Source: Hyphomicrobiales bacterium
GTDB lineage: Bacteria > Pseudomonadota > Alphaproteobacteria > Rhizobiales > Rhizobiaceae
Direction of reading: 5' to 3'
Assembly (NCBI GenBank): GCA_900472625.1
Contig: UCIT01000026.1
Coordinates: forward strand, 1 to 64,000
DNA length: 64,000 nt
The notes under the pieces were generated by a model, which did no database searches, was not told the origin of the DNA, and saw nothing but the letters and a program-made list of their open reading frames with translations. This document shows positions 9,055 through 18,422 of the stretch, one piece after another. Positions within the stretch are counted from its first letter, which is position 1. Every line of letters begins with the position of its first letter. The translations under genes were made by a program, and so were the position numbers.

Positions 9055-10101
9055 ATGGAGCAATCAGTCTATGCAAAAAAGAGAAGTTGGCTCGGGATTG
9101 CATTTGCATGCTTCCTGGTCCTCCCTGGCGCCGCTCTTGGCTGGCTTTACTACCACCATTCGGTGACCAACCCTCTTTCTGACGACGCAATTCTGACGGC
9201 GGACACGGTAAACGTCGCCCCTCAGATTTCCGGTCAGATTGTTCAGCTCAATGTCACCGAAAATCAGAAGGTTCGACGTGGAGAAGTGCTCTTGACGGTC
9301 GATCCCCTACCCTACCAGCTCGCAGTGGATCAAGCCCAGGCAGATCTCAGGGTCGCCGAAGCGGCAAGGGACACGCAGGCCAGGAATATCGGTGGCCAAC
9401 AATCGAGCGCGCAGGTCGCGAATGAACAGATCACCAGAGCTCAAGAAGATCTCAATCTTGCGGAGCAGTCACTTGCTCGTCTAACTGCCCTCCTCCCATG
9501 CTGCGTAAGCAAGCAGCAGGTAGATAATGCGACCACGGCGAGAGATAATGCCAAAATCGGTGTGGAACAGGCGAAAAACCTGTCCCAGGCGGCCACTGTA
9601 GTCGTAAATACCCTCGATTCAGCGAACGCGTCAGTGCAATCCAGTCAGGCCGCGCTTGCGCTCGCACGGCATAACTTAGCCGATACCACAATCAGGGCCT
9701 TCCACGACGGCCGCGTTGTCGGCGTCACGACGTCGACCGGTCAGGTACTCGCGGCCGGGCAATCTGTATTCACGTTGATCAACACTGAGAATTGGTATGC
9801 ATCCGCATCATTCTCGGAAGTCGACCTAGACGCCATCAAAGTCGGAAGCTGCGCTACGGTGTACGTTCTTTCAGACCGGTCAAGACCCGTGATGGGTAAG
9901 GTCGATGGGATTGGGTGGGGCGTTTCGTCGGATGAACTCGTCAATTCACCACAGGCTCTACCCTCTGTTCCCAAGACCCTGAACTGGGTCAGGCTGGAGC
10001 AGCGTTTTCCAGTAAGGATCAAGCTGATTGACCCGCCGGAGGAACTCACTCGCATAGGAGCCTCCGCCGTAGTCGTGGTGCACCATGATCAGAGCTGCTG
10101 A
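9055..10101 (+). CDS. HlyD-family membrane fusion protein of an efflux system
   Basis: This 348-residue periplasmic adaptor is similar in architecture to MdtN, AaeA and EmrA. An N-terminal membrane anchor (about 12-32) is followed by a biotinyl-lipoyl-like segment (VNVAPQISGQIVQLNVTEN), a long alpha-helical hairpin (about 95-190) and a beta-barrel. It starts at ATG 9055 immediately after the YtcA-like stop, and its end overlaps the FUSC permease gene by 17 bases. This points to translational coupling and a tripartite pump. The helical hairpin contains CC in LLPCCVSK, an unusual pair for an adaptor. Confidence 0.9.
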   Translation: MEQSVYAKKRSWLGIAFACFLVLPGAALGWLYYHHSVTNPLSDDAILTADTVNVAPQISGQIVQLNVTENQKVRRGEVLLTVDPLPYQLAVDQAQADLRVAEAARDTQARNIGGQQSSAQVANEQITRAQEDLNLAEQSLARLTALLPCCVSKQQVDNATTARDNAKIGVEQAKNLSQAATVVVNTLDSANASVQSSQAALALARHNLADTTIRAFHDGRVVGVTTSTGQVLAAGQSVFTLINTENWYASASFSEVDLDAIKVGSCATVYVLSDRSRPVMGKVDGIGWGVSSDELVNSPQALPSVPKTLNWVRLEQRFPVRIKLIDPPEELTRIGASAVVVVHHDQSC

Positions 10102-12004
10102 ATCACGCGTTCTACGGCTATTCGAACTGATATGGGGGGACCTAGCTCCATATCCGGGACGTCTTGCGACAACTTGGCGAGTGTCAGCGCTAACTGCATT
10201 GGTAGCAGCAGTCGCCATGACGTATCAAACGCCCGAAGTGGCCGTGAGCTGCTATCTGGTGACCTTTGTCATGAAGGGAGATAGCAGTGCGAGCATTGTG
10301 CTCGCAATGACTTTGACTTTTCTAATCACGATCATCATTGCCTTTGCGACGATTCTGACGGTGCTATCCATCGGCTCGCCTGGATTGAGGCTCCTTTTGA
10401 TGGCCACCGTCTCGTTCGTTATGCTCTTCATCGGGGCAGCAAGCAAACTCGGTTCCACCGGCAGCGTCGTCGCTTTGCTCGTCGCCGACATTCTCTCATT
10501 GATCTATACCGCATCCGGCGGAGAGGTGATCACCAGCGGGCTCCGGTTCGCGTGGGAGATGGTTGCACTCCCGATGATGATGATCGTCGCTTTCAACGTG
10601 CTCTTGGGGCGGTCCACCGTTTCGATACTGCGCGACAAGCTCCTTCAACGCCTTGTCGCCGTGCAGAACCAGCTTGCCGCTCCGGGCGTAGCCGGCGATC
10701 AGGCGTTGCGTGACCTATTGCGGCAGGGCGACGCAGATGGCCTTGCGAAGCTGAAACTGGTCCGAATTTTCCATCTGGTATCAACCCGGCAGGCGTCGCA
10801 GATCGCCGACGATATCCTGGCTTCTTATCAGTTACTGCTTGCCTGCTCAGCACTTTCGCTAGAGGGCCAATCTGCAGACACGACCACGCTAACCTTCCAT
10901 GTGGCCGACGTTATCGAAGCGCTCCGAACCGGCAGCAGGCCGCCCGCCCCGCCGATGTTGTCGCCAACGGCATCGCCCGCGGCGTTGGCTGCCCACCAGG
11001 CGCTGGCCGTACTCGCGAGTGAGGAACATGACTTGTATTTGCCTGGCACCTCCAGTCCCTTTTTTGCGAGCGACGCCCTGTCCAATCCCGAGTACGTGCG
11101 GTTTGCGCTGAAGACGACCGCGGCGGCCATGACCTGCTACGTGATCTACGCCGGAATCAACTGGGAGGGAATTCATACGGCAATGCTCACGTGTTACGTG
11201 GTGTCGCTAAGAACCACCGGGGAGACCATCCACAAACTAGGATTGCGTATTCTCGGTTGCTTGATCGGTGCCGCTATGGGGCTGTCCGCAATAGTCTTTC
11301 TCATCCCACATATGCACTCGATTGGTCACCTCATGTTGTTGGTGTTCGTGGGCACCTTTATTGCCGCATGGGTCTCCAATGGCAGCGAGCGAGCCTCATA
11401 TGCCGGTATTCAGATTGGACTGGCGTTCTACCTGTCTGTACTTCAAGGCTTCGCCCCCGGCATAGATCTTGAGCTAGCGCGCGACCGCACAATTGGGATT
11501 CTTCTGGGCAACACCGTTATGTACCTCGTGGCCACAAGGATCTGGCCGGTCGGCACTGAGGCTGCATTGCGGTCGAACCTGTCGAGAGCACTGAAAAGTC
11601 TGGCTGCGCTCGCGTCGTTCTCGGTGCCGGCGCGAGAACGCGCCGTCACCCACGCCGCAGAGGTTGGCCAATCGACAGGTGCGATGACGAGGTCGTTTGA
11701 ACTTCTTCTTCTGGATCCTGCCCACGTCAGGCTGTCGCCGTCGGTCCAGCACGGCATTCGTCTCATCTCGCAAGAGGCTGAGGAACTGAATCGGGAAATC
11801 TACCTTTCTCGTTCAGAACTTCCTGGCCTAGCTCAACGCTTAGGCAGACTTGCGGAAGACGTTGGGCAATCTCGCTCGTTCAATGCGGTCTCCACTGGAG
11901 ATGGGAGCGCAAAAATTGTTTTCGATTCTAGCGACACTTCGGTCAATTCGATCGACGAGCGAGTGCTTCGCATCGAACGGCTGATGAGAGAGACTGACCT
12001 GTAA
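10085..12004 (+). CDS. FUSC-family inner-membrane efflux permease (MdtO/AaeB-like)
   Basis: This 639-residue transporter has two blocks of predicted membrane helices (about 35-180 and 340-485), each followed by a cytoplasmic helical region. That is the repeated architecture of FUSC/aromatic acid exporter proteins. Such proteins work with an HlyD adaptor and export aromatic or other weak acids and drugs. With the YtcA-like and HlyD genes upstream it forms a three-gene operon. No outer-membrane channel gene follows. The weak-acid export role is inferred from family members such as AaeB. Confidence 0.88.
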   Translation: MIRAAESRVLRLFELIWGDLAPYPGRLATTWRVSALTALVAAVAMTYQTPEVAVSCYLVTFVMKGDSSASIVLAMTLTFLITIIIAFATILTVLSIGSPGLRLLLMATVSFVMLFIGAASKLGSTGSVVALLVADILSLIYTASGGEVITSGLRFAWEMVALPMMMIVAFNVLLGRSTVSILRDKLLQRLVAVQNQLAAPGVAGDQALRDLLRQGDADGLAKLKLVRIFHLVSTRQASQIADDILASYQLLLACSALSLEGQSADTTTLTFHVADVIEALRTGSRPPAPPMLSPTASPAALAAHQALAVLASEEHDLYLPGTSSPFFASDALSNPEYVRFALKTTAAAMTCYVIYAGINWEGIHTAMLTCYVVSLRTTGETIHKLGLRILGCLIGAAMGLSAIVFLIPHMHSIGHLMLLVFVGTFIAAWVSNGSERASYAGIQIGLAFYLSVLQGFAPGIDLELARDRTIGILLGNTVMYLVATRIWPVGTEAALRSNLSRALKSLAALASFSVPARERAVTHAAEVGQSTGAMTRSFELLLLDPAHVRLSPSVQHGIRLISQEAEELNREIYLSRSELPGLAQRLGRLAEDVGQSRSFNAVSTGDGSAKIVFDSSDTSVNSIDERVLRIERLMRETDL

Positions 12005-12405
12005 GACGCGAGCTCAAAACTCTCAAACTCAGACGTCCACGGACCGACGCCTCGCCGTGCCTACTTGATGCGCGGTAGGGCTTCGCCTGAAGCTTGTACG
12101 ACGCCGCGCCAGCTTCGAAGTCACTAATCGATGGTCGTGGAAATCCTATCCCTAGGTGTGATGTTCCGGTCGAAGATAGACGATTAGGTTTTGTTCATAG
12201 GCTTCGGAGGATCAGATCCTGACGACAGGAAGCTGAGCTCCAAGTTGATACCTGCAGCCTTGGATCATCTGTTCATCATCGTTCAGCGGTGATGGCGGAT
12301 TGGACCTTGTCATCGAGCCAGATTGGGCTCGTTCGATCAAGCCTACCTTGCATGCCAAAGATCGCCTTCTTCATACCCACTTTAATCAAACAGAAAGCCG
12401 CAGTT
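12005..12405. other. Intergenic region with class B site B3
   Basis: About 400 bases lie between the efflux permease and the secreted hydrolase. The class B motif at 12145-12162 is the only structured element I see. A short frame from 12289 joins the hydrolase frame, but it lacks homology and a good ribosome binding site, so I treat it as leader. Confidence 0.5.
12145..12162 (-). promoter_or_regulatory. Class B motif, site B3
   Basis: Read on the minus strand the site is ATCACACCTAGGGATAGG, matching B1, B5 and B6 in both halves. It lies about 240 bases before the hydrolase start at 12406, in inverse orientation relative to that gene. Confidence 0.6.
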
Positions 12406-13200
12406 ATGAAAAAGCTCAAGACTTATCTGGCACTCGCAGTGGCCCTCCCTCTGGTTGCAATGGCCGCACCTGCCAGCGCTGAGACACTGAAGAATATCGT
12501 TCTGGTTCACGGCGCGTGGGTGGACGGGTCGGGCTGGAAGCCTGTCTACGAAATCCTTACGCGAGAAGGATTCAACGTCACGATGGTCCAGGAACCCGAA
12601 ACATCCTTTGCCGACGACGTCGCCGCCGCAAGGCGAGTCCTCGATCTGCAGGACGGCCCGACCCTCCTTGTCGGACATAGCTACGGCGGCTCGATTATCA
12701 CCGAGGCGGGTGTACATCCGAAGGTCACTGCACTGGTTTACGTCGCAGCACACGCGCCCGACGTCGGCGAAGACGAGGGCACGCTTGGAAAGAAGACACC
12801 GAGCGTGCTGGCGAAGACTGAGGGCGCGATCAAGAAGACGCCAGACGGTTACACTTACCTGAACCCCGTCGAGTTTCCCAAGCTCTTCGCTCCCGACATG
12901 CCTCACGAACAGGCCGTGTTCGAGTCACGTTCCCAGGTTCTTGCCGCTGCGGAAGTCTTCACGACCCCGCTCACGGCCGCAGCTTGGAAGACAAAGCCGA
13001 GCTGGGGGATCGTGGCCGGCGACGATCACATTATCAATCCCGACCTGGAGCGCTGGTACTACAAGCGCGCGAACAGCCACACGATCGAAATCAAGGGCGC
13101 CAGCCACTCCGTTTATGAGTCTCATCCCAAGGAGGTCGCCGAGGTCATCGCCGAAGCCGCTCGCAAAGCGGAAAGTGAAGCCAAGTCGGCGAAGAAATAG
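12406..13200 (+). CDS. Secreted alpha/beta-fold hydrolase
   Basis: The protein has 264 residues from ATG 12406. An N-terminal Sec signal peptide (MKKLKTYLALAVALPLVAMA, cleavage after ASA) leads into an alpha/beta hydrolase. It has an oxyanion-type HGAW segment, nucleophile S92 in VGHSYGG, and a late histidine in GASHSVYESH. The family resembles small esterase/salicylate-esterase-like proteins; the substrate is unknown. It precedes the malonate decarboxylase operon by 84 bases on the same strand and could share its promoter. The class B motif is the only regulatory signal seen upstream. Confidence 0.85.
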   Translation: MKKLKTYLALAVALPLVAMAAPASAETLKNIVLVHGAWVDGSGWKPVYEILTREGFNVTMVQEPETSFADDVAAARRVLDLQDGPTLLVGHSYGGSIITEAGVHPKVTALVYVAAHAPDVGEDEGTLGKKTPSVLAKTEGAIKKTPDGYTYLNPVEFPKLFAPDMPHEQAVFESRSQVLAAAEVFTTPLTAAAWKTKPSWGIVAGDDHIINPDLERWYYKRANSHTIEIKGASHSVYESHPKEVAEVIAEAARKAESEAKSAKK

Positions 13201-13284
13201 AGCTTCACCGACATGATGGCCGCCGCAGCCAATTACCGAGCCGCGGCGGCCAAGTTCGAGACACGAAGGATAGCAGGAGCGGAG

Positions 13285-14934
13285 ATGACGATGAACTGGC
13301 AGCATCACCGAGAGGCTCGCGATGTTCGTATTCAGGCCGGCAGCGCCATAGCTTCGGGCAAGATCGTTCACTCGCATGACGCGACCCGCCTGCTTGAGGC
13401 AGTCGTCCGGCCAGGCGATCGCGTCTGCCTTGAAGGGGACAATCAAAAGCAGGCTGATTTGCTCAGCAGCGCACTGCTTGCGGTCGACGTCGCTAAGGTG
13501 CACGATCTGCACATGGTTCAATCAGGTGTGGTTCTCCCCACCCACCTGGACCTCTTCGACAGAGGCGTAGCCAAAAGACTCGACTATGCATATTCGGGAC
13601 CGCAGTCGGCTCGCATCGCCACCATGTTGTTTGGCGGCAAAATCGAGCTAGGGGCCGTTCACACCTACCTCGAATTATTCGCTCGGTATTTTATCGACCT
13701 CACGCCCAACGTAGCGCTCATCGCCGCCGTTAGCGCCGACCGTGACGGAAATCTGTACACCGGACCGAATACCGAGGATACGCCAACCGTCGTTGAGGCC
13801 ACCACCTTCAAGGACGGGATCGTAATCGCTCAAGTCAACGAGGTAGTGGAAAAGCTCCCAAGGGTGGACATTCCCGGTGACCGCGTGCACTTCGTGATAC
13901 AGGCGGACAAGCCTTTCTTTGTTGAGCCACTCTTCACACGCGATCCCGCCGCTATCACCGAAACCCAGATCCTGACCGCCATGCTGGCCATAAAGGGCAT
14001 TTATGCGCCCTATGGCGTCCAGCGGCTCAATCATGGGATCGGCTTCAGCACGGCTGCGATCGAACTTCTCCTTCCGACCTTTGGAGAACGGCTTGGTCTC
14101 AAGGGCAAGATCGCAAGCCGGTTTGCATTAAATCCTCACCCGGCGCTGATCCCTGCCATAGAATCGGGTTGGGTGGAGCAGATCCATTCCTTTGGCTCGG
14201 AAGTCGGTATGGACGACTATATTCGCGCCCGCTCTGACGTCTACTTCACTGGTCCGGACGGATCGCTTCGTTCAAACCGAGCATTTTGCCAAGTCGCGGG
14301 CCTTTACGCTTGCGACATGTTTATCGGCTCGACGCTTCAGATCGACCTCCAAGGCAATTCGTCGACCGTGACGACTTCCAGGATCGCTGGATTCGGCGGT
14401 GCTCCGAACATGGGGTCGGACGCCCGCGGGAGACGCCATCCAAGCGACCCATGGCTGCAGGCCGGGAAGGAGGCGGATCCAAACAGCCCCGCTCCTCTTC
14501 GACGAGGCCGGAAGCTCGTCGTTCAGATTGGAGAAACGTTCGGAGAAAAAAACGTCCCGCTTTTCGTTGAAAAGTTGGATGCGCTTGCGCTCGCAGAGAA
14601 GCTCAAGTTGGAGCTGGCTCCGGTGATGATCTATGGAGACGACGTCACTCATATCGTGACGGAAGAAGGTATTGCGAACCTTCTACTATGTCGCGACAGC
14701 TTGGAAAGAGAACAGGCGATACGAGGCGTGGCCGGCTACACTGATGTCGGCCGTGCTCGGGACAAGAAGGCTGTGCAACAGCTACGAGCGCGCGGCGTCA
14801 TCCGTCGGCCGGAAGATCTTGGAATCAATCCGCTCGACGCGGATCGAAAGCTCCTTGCAGCTCGATCAATCAGAGACCTCGTCCGATGGTCGGGTGGTCT
14901 CTACGCACCTCCCTCGAAATTCCGCAACTGGTGA
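13285..14934 (+). CDS. mdcA: Malonate decarboxylase alpha subunit (acetyl-ACP:malonate ACP transferase)
   Basis: The protein has about 549 residues from ATG 13285 (AGGAG upstream; ATG 13291 also fits). MdcA exchanges acetyl for malonyl on the acyl-carrier subunit, the first step of malonate decarboxylation to acetate and CO2. Family blocks are present throughout: VRPGDRVCLEGDNQKQADLL near the start, the central NHGIGFSTAAIELLLPTFGERLGLKGKI region, FGGAPNMGSDARGRRH, and the C-terminal YTDVGRARD. Length is normal. It is the first gene of an eight-gene operon continuing to 20309. Confidence 0.95.
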   Translation: MTMNWQHHREARDVRIQAGSAIASGKIVHSHDATRLLEAVVRPGDRVCLEGDNQKQADLLSSALLAVDVAKVHDLHMVQSGVVLPTHLDLFDRGVAKRLDYAYSGPQSARIATMLFGGKIELGAVHTYLELFARYFIDLTPNVALIAAVSADRDGNLYTGPNTEDTPTVVEATTFKDGIVIAQVNEVVEKLPRVDIPGDRVHFVIQADKPFFVEPLFTRDPAAITETQILTAMLAIKGIYAPYGVQRLNHGIGFSTAAIELLLPTFGERLGLKGKIASRFALNPHPALIPAIESGWVEQIHSFGSEVGMDDYIRARSDVYFTGPDGSLRSNRAFCQVAGLYACDMFIGSTLQIDLQGNSSTVTTSRIAGFGGAPNMGSDARGRRHPSDPWLQAGKEADPNSPAPLRRGRKLVVQIGETFGEKNVPLFVEKLDALALAEKLKLELAPVMIYGDDVTHIVTEEGIANLLLCRDSLEREQAIRGVAGYTDVGRARDKKAVQQLRARGVIRRPEDLGINPLDADRKLLAARSIRDLVRWSGGLYAPPSKFRNW

Positions 14935-14948
14935 GAGGCTCCGCAAAA

Positions 14949-15263
14949 ATGGAAAAGCTAACGTTTCACCACAAGATGCTGCAGCGCGCGGCGGGCGGCA
15001 GAAACCTTGCGATCAGCGGCGTCGTCGCTTCGGGAAACCTGGAGGTTCTCACCGAGCGCGTCCTACACGACAGCGAATGCAGCGTCGAAATCAATACCGC
15101 AGCCGAAGGTTTCGGCGAGGTCTGGGCTGCAGTCGTGGAGGACTTTGTCGAACGCTACAATCCAGGAGGCCTGAGGTTTTCGATAAACGATGGCGGAGCC
15201 CGCCCGGACATCGTGATGCTCCGCCTCGCCCAGGCCGTCCGTTTGATGGAGGACGAACAATGA
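14949..15263 (+). CDS. mdcC: Malonate decarboxylase acyl-carrier protein (delta subunit)
   Basis: The protein has 104 residues from ATG 14949. MdcC carries the 2'-(5''-phosphoribosyl)-3'-dephospho-CoA prosthetic group on a serine; the matching context here is GVVASGNLEVL, with the Ser near residue 27. The rest (DSECSVEINTAAEGFGEVW and a C-terminal ARPDIVMLRLAQA) is typical of the family. It begins 12 bases after the mdcA stop, and its stop overlaps the mdcD start in an ATGA junction. Confidence 0.93.
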   Translation: MEKLTFHHKMLQRAAGGRNLAISGVVASGNLEVLTERVLHDSECSVEINTAAEGFGEVWAAVVEDFVERYNPGGLRFSINDGGARPDIVMLRLAQAVRLMEDEQ

Positions 15264-16195
15264 ATGCCGACGCAACGACAAGAAACGAATTCCCGGCCGG
15301 ATCGTCAAGCTGGTACGAGGCGTCTGCGCGCGATCGCATAAGCTTGCTGCTGGATCGAGGCAGCTTTCGTGAGTTCATTGGCCCGGAAGTGCGTGAGGTC
15401 AGCCCTCACCTGCCGATTTTCGACCTGCCTGAACAATTCGACGACGGCATTGCTGTCGGACGAGGTCTGCTCGATGGCTCACCGGTCTTTGTCGCGGCTC
15501 AGGAAGGTCGTTTCATGGGCGGCGCGTTTGGCGAAGTTCATGGTGCGAAACTGACTGGGCTCCTCAGGGCCGCACGAGATCTTAAGACCATCCCCGTGCT
15601 GGTCCTGTTCGACACCGGAGGCGTCCGCCTGCAGGAAGCAAATGCCGGCGAATTGGCGATCGCGGAGATCATGCGAGCCGTTGTAGAGGCGCGTTCCGCG
15701 GGCGTTAAGGTCGTCGGACTAATCGGTGGGCGGGCAGGATGTTATGGCGGCGGCGGGCTAACAGCAGGCTGCTGCTCCGCGCTCATCGTATCCGAGCAGG
15801 GCCGCATCGCAGTTTCTGGTCCCGAGGTTATCGAGACTAATCGCGGCGTCGAGGAGTTCGACTCGCGTGACCGCGCCCTTGTGTGGCGGACCATGGGCGG
15901 AAAACATCGACGACTTCTCGGCGGAGCGGATGTATTCGTTGATGACGAAGCGCAGGCCTTCCGAACGGCGACGGTGAAACTGCTGGCGACCCTTGGAGCG
16001 CTCACCCTTAAAACTCTGACCGCCGAGCAAGTTCGACTTGAGCAACGGCTTCGCGATTTCGCAAGCGCTGCGGATGCGACCGATATCTGGACGGCGATAG
16101 GCCTGCCTGACGCTGCCTCGGTTCCAGAAATGTCCGCACAGCAATTCCTTTCCTTGACAGATGGTATTCGGAGGACGCCTCATGATGCTCGCTGA
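15260..16195 (+). CDS. mdcD: Malonate decarboxylase beta subunit
   Basis: The protein has 311 residues from ATG 15260, in an ATGA overlap with mdcC; the frame is open further upstream but that part is not homologous. MdcD is a carboxyltransferase-like (crotonase-fold) subunit that, with MdcE, decarboxylates malonyl-S-ACP to acetyl-S-ACP. The fold is visible in GGAFGEVHGAKLTG, VLFDTGGVRLQEAN, GRAGCYGGGGLTAGCC and VSGPEVIE. Length is normal for the family. Confidence 0.94.
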   Translation: MNADATTRNEFPAGSSSWYEASARDRISLLLDRGSFREFIGPEVREVSPHLPIFDLPEQFDDGIAVGRGLLDGSPVFVAAQEGRFMGGAFGEVHGAKLTGLLRAARDLKTIPVLVLFDTGGVRLQEANAGELAIAEIMRAVVEARSAGVKVVGLIGGRAGCYGGGGLTAGCCSALIVSEQGRIAVSGPEVIETNRGVEEFDSRDRALVWRTMGGKHRRLLGGADVFVDDEAQAFRTATVKLLATLGALTLKTLTAEQVRLEQRLRDFASAADATDIWTAIGLPDAASVPEMSAQQFLSLTDGIRRTPHDAR

Positions 16196-16901
16196 TCTTC
16201 TCGCATCGCTGTTCCCCGATGGTCATGAAATTGCCAACGAGAACGGCGTCCTGTTGGGTTCCGCGCCTCTGGGGCGCACTGGCAAGGCTCTTGTAATCGG
16301 CGTGTCAGGTAAGGCCGCAGTAGGTGTGGACGAGGCTCTTCGAATCTCGGGCTTCGTGCTTGCCTCACTCGGTACAGGAAGTGGTCCGATTCTCGTCATT
16401 GTTGACAGCGACAGCCAACGCATGAGCAAGCGGGACGAACTGCTCGGCCTCAACGAATTCCTCTCTCATCTGGCAAAATGCCTCATCTATGCAGACATGC
16501 ATGGTCGGCCGACAATCGGCATTTTGTACGGCCACTCAGCGGCCGGGGCCTTCCTCGCGACTGCGCTAGCGACGCGGGTTTTGGTCGGTCTTCCCGGCGC
16601 CGAACCGGTCGTCATGGACTTGCCGTCCATGTCAAAAGTCACCAAGCTTCCCATCGACATTCTCGAACAAAAGGCCAAGTCGACTCCTGTCTTTGCGCCG
16701 GGTCTTCAAAACCTTGCGCAGACGGGCGCGGTCCACCTGGTATGGGACGAGAAAGCCTCCTTGGCTGAGCAACTCGATGGCCTCATTCGCACGCTGCCCG
16801 ACGCGGAAGACAGGCGCGACCAACTTGGGAGGGATCGCACAGGTCGGATGAAGGCTGCCGAAATAGCGGAGCGCGTTTATGCTCTCGCTGTTACCCCATA
16901 A
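16182..16901 (+). CDS. mdcE: Malonate decarboxylase gamma subunit
   Basis: The protein has 239 residues from ATG 16182, with GGAGG ten bases upstream; the start overlaps the mdcD end by 14 bases. MdcE is the codecarboxylase partner of MdcD, also of carboxyltransferase fold. Features include VIGVSGKAAVGVDEA, ILVIVDSDSQRMSKRDE, YGHSAAGAFLATALA and MDLPSMSKVTKLP. Overlap with mdcD implies coupled, roughly equimolar synthesis. Confidence 0.94.
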   Translation: MMLADLLASLFPDGHEIANENGVLLGSAPLGRTGKALVIGVSGKAAVGVDEALRISGFVLASLGTGSGPILVIVDSDSQRMSKRDELLGLNEFLSHLAKCLIYADMHGRPTIGILYGHSAAGAFLATALATRVLVGLPGAEPVVMDLPSMSKVTKLPIDILEQKAKSTPVFAPGLQNLAQTGAVHLVWDEKASLAEQLDGLIRTLPDAEDRRDQLGRDRTGRMKAAEIAERVYALAVTP

Positions 16902-17529
16902 AGCGCTGTCGCTGCGGCGGCATGATCTGGTTGTTATCAAGCCTCGGCGTGGCGCTCGCGAACCCGTGATCTCAACCTGGTCGGAAAAAGGTTGGCCGCT
17001 GGTCGCGCGGCGGCCTATGACTGGCGAAATCGACGGTATAACTCTCGGGCTACCCCTGCCCCCGTCACAAGGCAAAAGGCGTCTCTCGTTCGTCGTCCGA
17101 CCAGACGAGATTCTGTCTATATGGCCGCCGCTTGCGTTGAACTCGGTCAAGGGTGTGGCCCCACAGCATTGGCTTCCAACGATCGCCATGATCGCCCAGT
17201 TGGCAATAGAGAACCAACTTGACGTCCGCGCCTTCGGCAGCGTGGCGTGGAGCGCTCTCACTGGTCTCGATTATTTGACGGCGACGTCCGATCTGGATCT
17301 ACTCCTATACGTCACCGAGGAGACGAACCTTGATCGCGTCATCGGGCGTCTCGCCCAGATTCAAGCCATGGCTCCGATGCGACTAGACGGTGAGTTTGTC
17401 CGCGGCGACGGCGTTGCCGCGAATTGGCAGGAGTTTCGCAGTTCGACCCGAGAAGTCTTGGTCAAATCACTCAGCGGAGCGGCACTCGTCGACCGTCATC
17501 GGTTTCTAACTGGAAGTACCGCGCAATGA
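16879..17529 (+). CDS. mdcG: Malonate decarboxylase holo-[ACP] synthase
   Basis: This 216-residue phosphoribosyl-dephospho-CoA transferase loads the prosthetic group onto apo-MdcC. The nucleotidyltransferase signature is seen as FGSVAWSALTGLDYLTATSDLDLLL, where a G-S-x-x-W motif is followed by D-x-D. The N-terminal RRHDLVVIKP and PLVARRP segments are typical. It overlaps mdcE by 23 bases and ends in an ATGA overlap with mdcB. Confidence 0.92.
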   Translation: MLSLLPHKALSLRRHDLVVIKPRRGAREPVISTWSEKGWPLVARRPMTGEIDGITLGLPLPPSQGKRRLSFVVRPDEILSIWPPLALNSVKGVAPQHWLPTIAMIAQLAIENQLDVRAFGSVAWSALTGLDYLTATSDLDLLLYVTEETNLDRVIGRLAQIQAMAPMRLDGEFVRGDGVAANWQEFRSSTREVLVKSLSGAALVDRHRFLTGSTAQ

Positions 17530-18422
17530 AGAACGTTCTCTCGGCACTGATCACTCCCCGCCCACCCACTCCTGCTTTCAAAGTTCGAGCGGCGGTTGAC
17601 GCCGAAGCTATCTCAACCTGCGCGACGGCTAGCCTTCTGCACGAACTGGAGACATGGCCGAAACCAGGGTTGGTAAGCCACATTGACTGCGGCAGTCACA
17701 ACGATATGAACTCGGAAACCTTTAGGGAAAGTGCTCTGGCGATCGAGCCCTACTTCCGTGCGTTAGCGATTGCAGGCGCTGCAGGCTCCAAAATGGGTCG
17801 CCTTCGAGTTATAGGCCTCGACGCCGAGCGAGCAATGTTCAAGGCCACAAACGGCATAAACACTCACAGAGGCGCAATATTTGGCATAGGGCTTCTCTGT
17901 GCGGCCGTCGGCGCGCGGGACAATGGACGTGTCCCTGGCCATTTATCGTTGGGGGCTACAGTCTCACTTCTTTGGGGGCAGGACATAATCGATGGCCCCA
18001 TGCTGCTGCACAGTCACGGTGGCGTTGCCAGGCGAAAGTACGGAGCAGGCGGCGCTCGCGTGGAGGCTGCGCGAGGTTTCCCAAGCGTGTACGAGGTCGG
18101 GCTACCAACGATGCGTGATGCATGGGTCGATTTCCGAGACGACCCGGAATCCGTCAGGGTGCAAACCTGCTTTGCGCTAATAGCTGCCCTAGAAGACACC
18201 AATCTTCTTCACCGAGGCGGGCAGCGCGGCCTTCGTTACGCTAGGCGCGCTGCCGAAGCTTGGCTCCAGGAAGGAGGCATTTCCAATCCGCGATGGCGCG
18301 AGAGCGCCTACTCAATACATCAGAGTTTCGTCAGCCGATGGCTGAGCCCTGGCGGATCGGCCGACCTCCTGGCGATGACGCTTTTTGTCGACGCTCAAGA
18401 AAGGCGATCAGTCTGTGGCTAA
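17526..18422 (+). CDS. mdcB: Triphosphoribosyl-dephospho-CoA synthase
   Basis: The protein has 298 residues from ATG 17526. The CitG/MdcB family makes 2'-(5''-triphosphoribosyl)-3'-dephospho-CoA from ATP and dephospho-CoA, the prosthetic-group precursor used by MdcG. Hallmarks are LLHELETWPKPGLVSH, GSHNDMNSETF, the FKATNGINTHRGAIFGIGLL block, and the C-terminal SPGGSADLLAMTLF. It overlaps the neighbours on both sides, confirming operon membership. Confidence 0.93.
   Translation: MKNVLSALITPRPPTPAFKVRAAVDAEAISTCATASLLHELETWPKPGLVSHIDCGSHNDMNSETFRESALAIEPYFRALAIAGAAGSKMGRLRVIGLDAERAMFKATNGINTHRGAIFGIGLLCAAVGARDNGRVPGHLSLGATVSLLWGQDIIDGPMLLHSHGGVARRKYGAGGARVEAARGFPSVYEVGLPTMRDAWVDFRDDPESVRVQTCFALIAALEDTNLLHRGGQRGLRYARRAAEAWLQEGGISNPRWRESAYSIHQSFVSRWLSPGGSADLLAMTLFVDAQERRSVCG

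Noticed and set aside
14672..15259. A long N-terminal extension of mdcD
   Set aside because: The frame runs open across mdcC, but the ATGA junction at 15260 and the length of MdcD homologues mark the true start.
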